From Alphaproteobacteria bacterium (lineage in GTDB: Bacteria; Pseudomonadota; Alphaproteobacteria; UBA9655), in NCBI GenBank assembly GCA_019750035.1, contig JAIEOZ010000074.1, forward strand, positions 1 through 37,542: a DNA stretch of 37,542 nt. The letters run 5' to 3'. A program made the position numbers and the translations under genes. The notes beneath the pieces were generated by a model. The model was not told the DNA's origin, ran no database searches, and saw nothing but the letters and a program-made list of their open reading frames with translations. Shown here piece by piece: positions 33,434 to 37,542 of the stretch. Within the stretch, counting starts at the first letter, position 1; each line of letters opens with the position of its first letter.

Positions 33434-33767
33434 ATATGTGTGGAAAATAACTTCGTAAAATATTCTTTTCCATTTTTTCACTCTTCCAATGATTAAATGT
33501 TTCAGTGATTGCATGTGATATTTTTTCTCTTTTATTTTCTTCAAGATTCAGACTATTAAATTGACTTTCTTCAACTGTGAAATTTACACATCTTCCTGTT
33601 GATTTTTTTATTTTGGAATTAATAATTGATTTTTTTGAATTCAATCCATATTTGTAAAACAAACAGAATTCAAGGGCAACTTTAGTCTTTACACTAAAAG
33701 CTTCACTCATTTCAAATAATATTTTTTTTTCTTCTTCTGAACAAAAGTAAGTCATACATTTATACAT
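33432..33767 (-). CDS. 111-aa protein overlapping the ABC ATPase gene, unknown function
   Basis: ATG 33767 overlaps the ATPase stop (ATGTATAA; 8 bp) and is preceded by AGGAGAAATC, so it is translated with the transporter. The product is a basic, soluble protein with a helical N-terminus (FCSEEEKKILFEMSEAFSVK) and a Lys/Asn-rich middle; four cysteines are scattered. No membrane segment. It could be a small regulator or adaptor of the transporter, but I know no such family in this position. Confidence 0.62.
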   Translation of the reverse strand: MYKCMTYFCSEEEKKILFEMSEAFSVKTKVALEFCLFYKYGLNSKKSIINSKIKKSTGRCVNFTVEESQFNSLNLEENKREKISHAITETFNHWKSEKMEKNILRSYFPHI

Positions 33768-34503
33768 GATTTCTCCTTATGTACTTTGTGCTGTTTAAAT
33801 ATTCAGCTTTTTCTTCTGTACCTTCTTTATTAAAAAAATCTTCTGTTTGCAAGTCCTCAATTATTTGTCCTGCACTCATAAAAATACATCTTGAAGAATT
33901 AGCTCTTGCATACTCAACATCATGACTTACCATAATAATAGTCACACCTTCATTTCTGATTGACTCAATCAATGAAGAAAACTTGTTCTTGTTGGTTGCA
34001 TCCAGGGCTGACAATGGTTCATCAAGAAGAAGTATTTGTGGTTGCATAGTCATGGTTCTAGCAATTGCTACACGCTGTTTTTGACCCCCTGAAAGCTGTT
34101 TAGGCAACTTGTGCATGTGTTCAGACATACCTACTCTATCTAATATGTGTGTAGCAAACTCTATGGCTTCAGCTTTGGATTTTTTCAACACCTTTATTTG
34201 TGCAATGGTGCAGTTCTCTAAGGCTGTAAGGTGTCCAAAAAGTGCATGGTCTTGAAACACCAAACCAACTTGTTTGCAATAGTCCTGCTGTGAATAGCTG
34301 AAGTTGTTAGCTCCATTCACAACAATGATTCCTTCGTCTTCTTTCTCAATTCCTGCAATGGTTCTTATTAGTGTTGTCTTTCCTGCTCCTGAAAATCCAA
34401 GTAAAGAAATTTCTTCACCTTTCTGAATTTCCAAATGAGGAATATCAAGAATTAATTTTCCGTCATAGAATTTCTTTAATTTGTTTATTTCTAATATTTT
34501 CAT
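33760..34503 (-). CDS. Polar amino-acid ABC transporter ATP-binding protein (GlnQ/GltL-like)
   Basis: 247 aa, normal for the family. Walker A is GFSGAGKTT (about residues 34-42), the Q-loop is VGLVFQDHALF, the signature is LSGGQKQRVAIAR, Walker B is ILLLDEPLSALD, and the switch histidine is in MVSHD. ATG 34503 with AAAGGA at good spacing is chosen; the ORF is open further upstream only because it overlaps the 135-aa gene in another frame. It hydrolyses ATP for the permeases encoded upstream. The stop-to-start distance to the previous gene is 1 nt. Confidence 0.93.
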   Translation of the reverse strand: MKILEINKLKKFYDGKLILDIPHLEIQKGEEISLLGFSGAGKTTLIRTIAGIEKEDEGIIVVNGANNFSYSQQDYCKQVGLVFQDHALFGHLTALENCTIAQIKVLKKSKAEAIEFATHILDRVGMSEHMHKLPKQLSGGQKQRVAIARTMTMQPQILLLDEPLSALDATNKNKFSSLIESIRNEGVTIIMVSHDVEYARANSSRCIFMSAGQIIEDLQTEDFFNKEGTEEKAEYLNSTKYIRRNHV

Positions 34504-34504
34504 A

Positions 34505-34912
34505 TTACATTCCTTTATAAATTTGATAGTGGGTAAATAGTTTTGTAAAGACATTGCCAAGTTCAATAAAAGTGAAATAGACAATTCTTAAGCATACATT
34601 TGTGAAAACATTCAATAAATGTTGGTCGCCAAATGTGAAGTAATAAATGCACATGGCAATGAAAGATAAAATTACTAAATTTAATTCTTCATATCTTTTA
34701 GATTTTTCATTGCTGAACTTTTCAACATAGTTGTTTCTCTCTTCCTGCTTCATTGTTCTAATTGTTTGAAATAAGTCATTAATAAACAATCCAATCAACT
34801 TGTAAGACTTGTAAAAAACAAACAATGTGCAAACCATTGGAAGTAAAAATATCCATTTTTTGTTTTGTAGTAATTCTTTAAAATTAATATCTTTTTCTTG
34901 TTCTTTTTTCAT
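34505..34912 (-). CDS. 135-aa membrane protein inside the ABC operon, unknown function
   Basis: Two clear hydrophobic segments (about residues 20-44 and 78-96) and perhaps a third (about 103-122) flank a charged central region (52-75, with EERNNYVEKFSNEKSKRYEE). It has no permease EAA motif, so it is not a channel-forming subunit. Both junctions to neighbours are TAATATG, so it is translated in tight coupling with permease and ATPase. Its presence in this operon is unusual. Confidence 0.68.
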   Translation of the reverse strand: MKKEQEKDINFKELLQNKKWIFLLPMVCTLFVFYKSYKLIGLFINDLFQTIRTMKQEERNNYVEKFSNEKSKRYEELNLVILSFIAMCIYYFTFGDQHLLNVFTNVCLRIVYFTFIELGNVFTKLFTHYQIYKGM

Positions 34913-34913
34913 A

Positions 34914-35564
34914 TTATTTTTCTCTTGATAATCTGTTTAATCCAAATGTGATAGCAACAAAAACAATAGCAGTCACTACCATTGCATGAATAGTTAAACC
35001 TGAAGCTTCACCTGCATGGTAAGTAGCATTGAAAAAATCATTCATATTCAACACATAGACAAGAGAAGTATCTTGAACTAATGTAGTCAATTGAGTAATG
35101 ATTGATTTTTTGGAATTTTTTAAAGCTTGAGGAAGAACCACTAGAAGAAATGACTGTGTTTTTGTCATTCCAAGGGTTGCAGCAGCTTCTACCTGGTTGG
35201 AAGGAACGGCATTAATGCCTGTTCTAATGATTTCAGCAAAGTATGCTGACTCAAAAAGACTGAAGCCTACAACTGCAATAATGAATGTCACATCACCATA
35301 AATTCCAAATTTTCTAAGTAAGTTTGGAAGTATCAAATAGAAGGCTAACAATACAAACAACAATGGTAGTTGTCTGAAAAATCCGATATACCATCTAGAA
35401 AGTAAATTTAATGTTTTACTTCCTGAAACCCTGAATGCTGCCAAAACAGAACCAAAAAGAATTCCTAAAGTGAAAGCTATTAAAACTAATTTTGAAGTTA
35501 AGAACAAACTCTTAACAATGACATTAAAGTTTATACTTATAAAATTAATCAATTCATTGAACAT
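34914..35564 (-). CDS. Polar amino-acid ABC transporter permease (first)
   Basis: 216 aa with about five membrane helices. The EAA loop that docks the ATPase is EAAATLGMTKTQSFLLVVLP (about residues 135-154), and FFRQLPLLFVLLAFYLILP is the conserved HisMQ-type N-terminal signature. ATG 35564 is preferred to 35600 because AAGGA then has proper spacing and the N-terminal extension lacks family similarity. The first gene of the leftward operon, it follows the promoter at 35590-35620. Confidence 0.9.
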   Translation of the reverse strand: MFNELINFISINFNVIVKSLFLTSKLVLIAFTLGILFGSVLAAFRVSGSKTLNLLSRWYIGFFRQLPLLFVLLAFYLILPNLLRKFGIYGDVTFIIAVVGFSLFESAYFAEIIRTGINAVPSNQVEAAATLGMTKTQSFLLVVLPQALKNSKKSIITQLTTLVQDTSLVYVLNMNDFFNATYHAGEASGLTIHAMVVTAIVFVAITFGLNRLSREK

Positions 35565-35589
35565 ACCTATTCCTTGTTTATATAATTTA

Positions 35590-35620
35590 AGTATATACAA
35601 AAATTAAATAAACACAATAG
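35590..35620 (-). promoter_or_regulatory. Permease-operon promoter with CTATTGTGT motif
   Basis: CTATTGTGT (35612-35620) contains TTGTGT as -35; TATACT (35590-35595) follows 16 bp later. The start at 35564 is 25 nt downstream. The same motif and spacing occur before the binding-protein gene. Confidence 0.62.
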
Positions 35621-35704
35621 AAGAAGAAATGATTAATTACTTTATTCTTTAAATTCGATATCTTTTGATTAGTCTTAAAATGCCACAACTAACAATTTAG
35701 ACGC

Positions 35705-35732
35705 TTGACAAGGATAGTGCCTGCGTTATAGT
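35705..35732 (+). promoter_or_regulatory. Strong sigma70 promoter of the isolated membrane gene
   Basis: TTGACA (35705-35710), a 16-bp spacer and TATAGT (35727-35732) give a near-consensus promoter. It reads rightward into the 109-aa gene, starting 37 nt later, opposite to the ABC genes around it. Confidence 0.75.
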
Positions 35733-35769
35733 ACCTGTACAACTCACATTTTGAGATAGGAGAATTAAT

Positions 35770-36099
35770 ATGAGAGATGCAGATAAATTTATGATGGGTA
35801 CTGGTGTTGCTGCCGTTGGTGCAGTCGGTGCTACTACTCTATTGACCAAGAAGGACGGATTTGCAGGATTCGTTTCTTTGTTGCTGTGGGCAATCGTTAC
35901 ACCAATTTATGATGTGTGTGTCCTCGATGCATACTTCAAGGGAATGGGTAGCTTCATGACTATTGCAAGCATTGTTGGTGCTGTTATTGTGAATGGTGTG
36001 TTCTTCTATTTGGCTACAAGATACACATTCAAGCTGATTAAATTCTTCAAGAACCTTGTTGTAGGAACTGCCAATTTGTTCAAACAAACAGCAAATTAA
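35770..36099 (+). CDS. 109-aa membrane protein, moron-like single-gene cassette
   Basis: Three hydrophobic segments (about residues 8-26, 30-50 and 60-82) and a basic amphipathic tail (TRYTFKLIKFFKNLVVG). No known family. ATAGGAG is 8 nt upstream of ATG 35770. The gene has its own consensus promoter and terminator and is transcribed against the ABC genes on both sides. Its codon use appears less AT-biased than theirs (more GGT, GTT, AAG, ATC). All this suggests a separately acquired gene. A role in superinfection exclusion or envelope change is possible, as for phage morons, but unproven. Confidence 0.75.
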   Translation: MRDADKFMMGTGVAAVGAVGATTLLTKKDGFAGFVSLLLWAIVTPIYDVCVLDAYFKGMGSFMTIASIVGAVIVNGVFFYLATRYTFKLIKFFKNLVVGTANLFKQTAN

Positions 36100-36120
36100 A
36101 ACTCCCCTATCTCAAACATT

Positions 36121-36143
36121 AAAGCCCCTTTCGGGGCTTTTTT
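36121..36143 (+). terminator. Terminator of the 109-aa gene
   Basis: AAAGCCCC (36121-36128), TTTC loop, GGGGCTTT (36133-36140), then TTT. Perfect 8-bp GC-rich stem with a T-run on the plus strand, 21 nt after the stop. It also lies just past the end of the convergent second permease gene. Confidence 0.85.
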
Positions 36144-36147
36144 CATT

Positions 36148-36828
36148 TCAGACAAACACTTTCTTCTCTATCTTAATCATTAGTTTTTCAAGAATAAAAT
36201 TGATTACTAAATAAACTAATCCTGCAATAATCAAAGGTTCATATACAACATTTGCAAACTCATTGACTTTCTTTGACACTGCAAACAATTCAATCAGTCC
36301 AATACTTCCTGCTACTGTGGAATTTTTAACTGTGCTCATGAATTCACTTATTAAAGCAGGAAACACATTTTTTAAAGCCTGTGGTATCAAAATAAGTCCG
36401 TATGTTTCAACGGTACTTAATCCTAAAGTTTTACCTGCTTCTTTCTGATTGGTTGGAAGTGCTGTAATAGCTCCATACACATGTTCTGATACTCTACAAC
36501 CCATATACACACTCAACACACCAATAGAACACACCAAAATTGATGTAAGTGGTTCTACATCAGCAGACAAGACCAATGGAATAACTGCAAAGTAAGCTAG
36601 GAACATTTGGTTTAATAATGGTATCCCCCTGAAGACAGACACAAAAATTGAAACTGCTTTTCCATTAGGTAAGCTTCTTACTACAGCCAAAAACACACCT
36701 AACACCATTGCTATTACAAAGGATGTGATAGATACACCTAAAGTAAATCCTATTCCACTGCAAAGCCAATCAAGATAAGTTTGTGGTTCTCCTGTTGAAA
36801 CTTTATCAAATATAAATCCTAAATTCAT
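36148..36828 (-). CDS. Polar amino-acid ABC transporter permease (second)
   Basis: 226 aa, about five membrane helices, EAA loop EAGKTLGLSTVETYGLILIP (about residues 130-149) and the HisMQ-type stretch VFRGIPLLNQMFLAYFAVIP. Two different permeases are normal for glutamate/aspartate transporters (GltJ and GltK). It is separated from the other permease gene by the inserted rightward 109-aa gene. AAGGA lies ahead of ATG 36828. No promoter of its own is evident in the 58-nt gap to the second binding-protein gene. Confidence 0.9.
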   Translation of the reverse strand: MNLGFIFDKVSTGEPQTYLDWLCSGIGFTLGVSITSFVIAMVLGVFLAVVRSLPNGKAVSIFVSVFRGIPLLNQMFLAYFAVIPLVLSADVEPLTSILVCSIGVLSVYMGCRVSEHVYGAITALPTNQKEAGKTLGLSTVETYGLILIPQALKNVFPALISEFMSTVKNSTVAGSIGLIELFAVSKKVNEFANVVYEPLIIAGLVYLVINFILEKLMIKIEKKVFV

Positions 36829-36864
36829 TTTATTTTCCTTATTCTTCTAGTTGTTATTATTAAA

Positions 36865-36884
36865 AAAGGGGCTTTTGCCCCTTT
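36865..36884 (-). terminator. Terminator after the second binding-protein gene
   Basis: AAAGGGGC (36865-36872) and GCCCCTTT (36877-36884) form a perfect 8-bp stem with a TTTT/AAAA loop. On the minus strand it is followed by TTT. It begins 3 nt after the stop, and partial read-through could set permease levels below those of the binding protein. Confidence 0.82.
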
Positions 36885-36886
36885 CT

Positions 36887-37542
36887 TTATTTTGTGTAGT
36901 ATTCAGCAATTTCTTTTTTCATTTCACTTGGCATTGGATTACCAAAGTGTTTTACATGGAAAGTGTTTAATGTTCCATCATTTAACATTTTTCTTACTTC
37001 TTCTTTAAAGAAATCAGAAAGCTCTTTATCTTTAGCAGGTAACAAGATTGCTAATAAATCTTTTTCTTTGAATTTAGCACCATCAATTAAAGTGTAATTT
37101 TGTTTATCTGCTTGCTTATTAATTTCACCAATTAATAAAGAACGATTAGTAACAATAACATCAACTCTCTTTTGTTTTAACAACATGAATGCTGCATCGT
37201 AATTTAAAGCTGATTGTAAATTTGTAGTTGTTACTTCAATTCCATTTTTAGCAAAGAATTCTCTAATTAATGGCTCTCCTGAAAAACCTGCTGTAATAGC
37301 TATTCTTTTTGTTTTCAAATCTTCTAAAGATTTTACTGTTGTTCCATTTAAACCTGCTGCAATAATACTGTCAGAATACATTACAGCGAAATCAGCTATC
37401 TTTGCTTGTTCTGGTTTAACTGAAGTTCCTGCACATTCAATATCAATATTTCCTGCATCAAGCATAGAAAAACGATTGCTTGAAGTTACATCTGAATATT
37501 TAATATTCAATTTTGTTTTGTATTTATTTTCGTATTTTTGTG
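36887..37542 (-). CDS. Second polar amino-acid binding protein, N-terminus cut by window edge
   Basis: The reading frame runs from the stop at 36887 to the window end; the start and signal peptide are outside. The visible 218 residues contain the family-3 solute-binding core: NRFSMLDAGNIDIECAG, a KIADFAVMYSD strand, then AITAGFSGEPLI and the C-terminal lobe. It is homologous in layout to the binding protein at 32409-33335 but clearly divergent. Two binding proteins sharing one transporter would broaden substrate range. The start codon of the ORF at 37510 is internal and is not used. Confidence 0.85.
   Translation of the reverse strand, partial: QKYENKYKTKLNIKYSDVTSSNRFSMLDAGNIDIECAGTSVKPEQAKIADFAVMYSDSIIAAGLNGTTVKSLEDLKTKRIAITAGFSGEPLIREFFAKNGIEVTTTNLQSALNYDAAFMLLKQKRVDVIVTNRSLLIGEINKQADKQNYTLIDGAKFKEKDLLAILLPAKDKELSDFFKEEVRKMLNDGTLNTFHVKHFGNPMPSEMKKEIAEYYTK

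Overview
The window looks like a tandem array of two tRNA-targeted integrative elements in a proteobacterial chromosome, most likely a betaproteobacterium (Burkholderiales or relatives). The lineage rests on the style of the first integrase and of the restriction genes and is only moderately supported. The 3' end of a CAU-anticodon tRNA gene (probably elongator tRNA-Met, minus strand) occurs twice as a 51-bp perfect direct repeat, at 27-77 and 27013-27063. Each copy is followed by a short array of direct repeats and a rightward tyrosine integrase gene (260-1600 and 27277-28674). Neither copy includes the 5' half of the tRNA, so the intact gene should lie beyond the right edge.

Element 1 (about 27 kb, 27-27063) has moderate GC. 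From the left it holds: integrase; a gene-poor stretch with a TTTACTATG triple repeat; a small membrane-protein cluster (four-helix protein, 54-aa single-helix protein, 35-aa ORF coupled to a 198-aa unknown); a complete leftward type I restriction-modification operon with a YhcG/DUF1016 nuclease gene between hsdM and hsdS and a 195-aa unknown after hsdR; an ArdC-like/ImmA-type metallopeptidase; a Sir2 deacylase; and a long leftward operon. That operon encodes a MerR regulator, a VIT-vWA protein, a frameshifted Cys/His-rich small ORF, a 177-aa unknown, an SGNH hydrolase, a small membrane hydrolase-like protein and a 59-aa membrane-anchored peptide. A 360-aa unknown is divergent from it. At the right end are a phage-like replication module (excisionase-like protein, Phg_2220-type replisome organiser, DnaB-like helicase), an operator-like repeat cluster, and integrase arm sites matching those at the left end. 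No capsid, terminase or conjugation genes are visible, so the element resembles a defence-carrying satellite or replicating genomic island.

Element 2 (27013 to beyond 37542) is much more AT-rich. It starts with an integrase, two HTH proteins that share a duplicated domain, and an unknown. Then come a GNAT acetyltransferase, a short trimeric autotransporter, and a polar amino-acid ABC transporter locus with two binding proteins (one cut by the window edge), two permeases, one ATPase and two small unknown proteins. Three of these transcription units share a CTATTGTGT promoter motif. A rightward membrane-protein gene with its own promoter and terminator sits among the leftward ABC genes like a moron cassette.

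The most promising candidates for something undescribed are the MerR/VIT-vWA/SGNH/YdjM-like operon with its divergent partner, and the small-membrane-protein cluster next to the restriction locus. No function is claimed for either beyond what the domains show.
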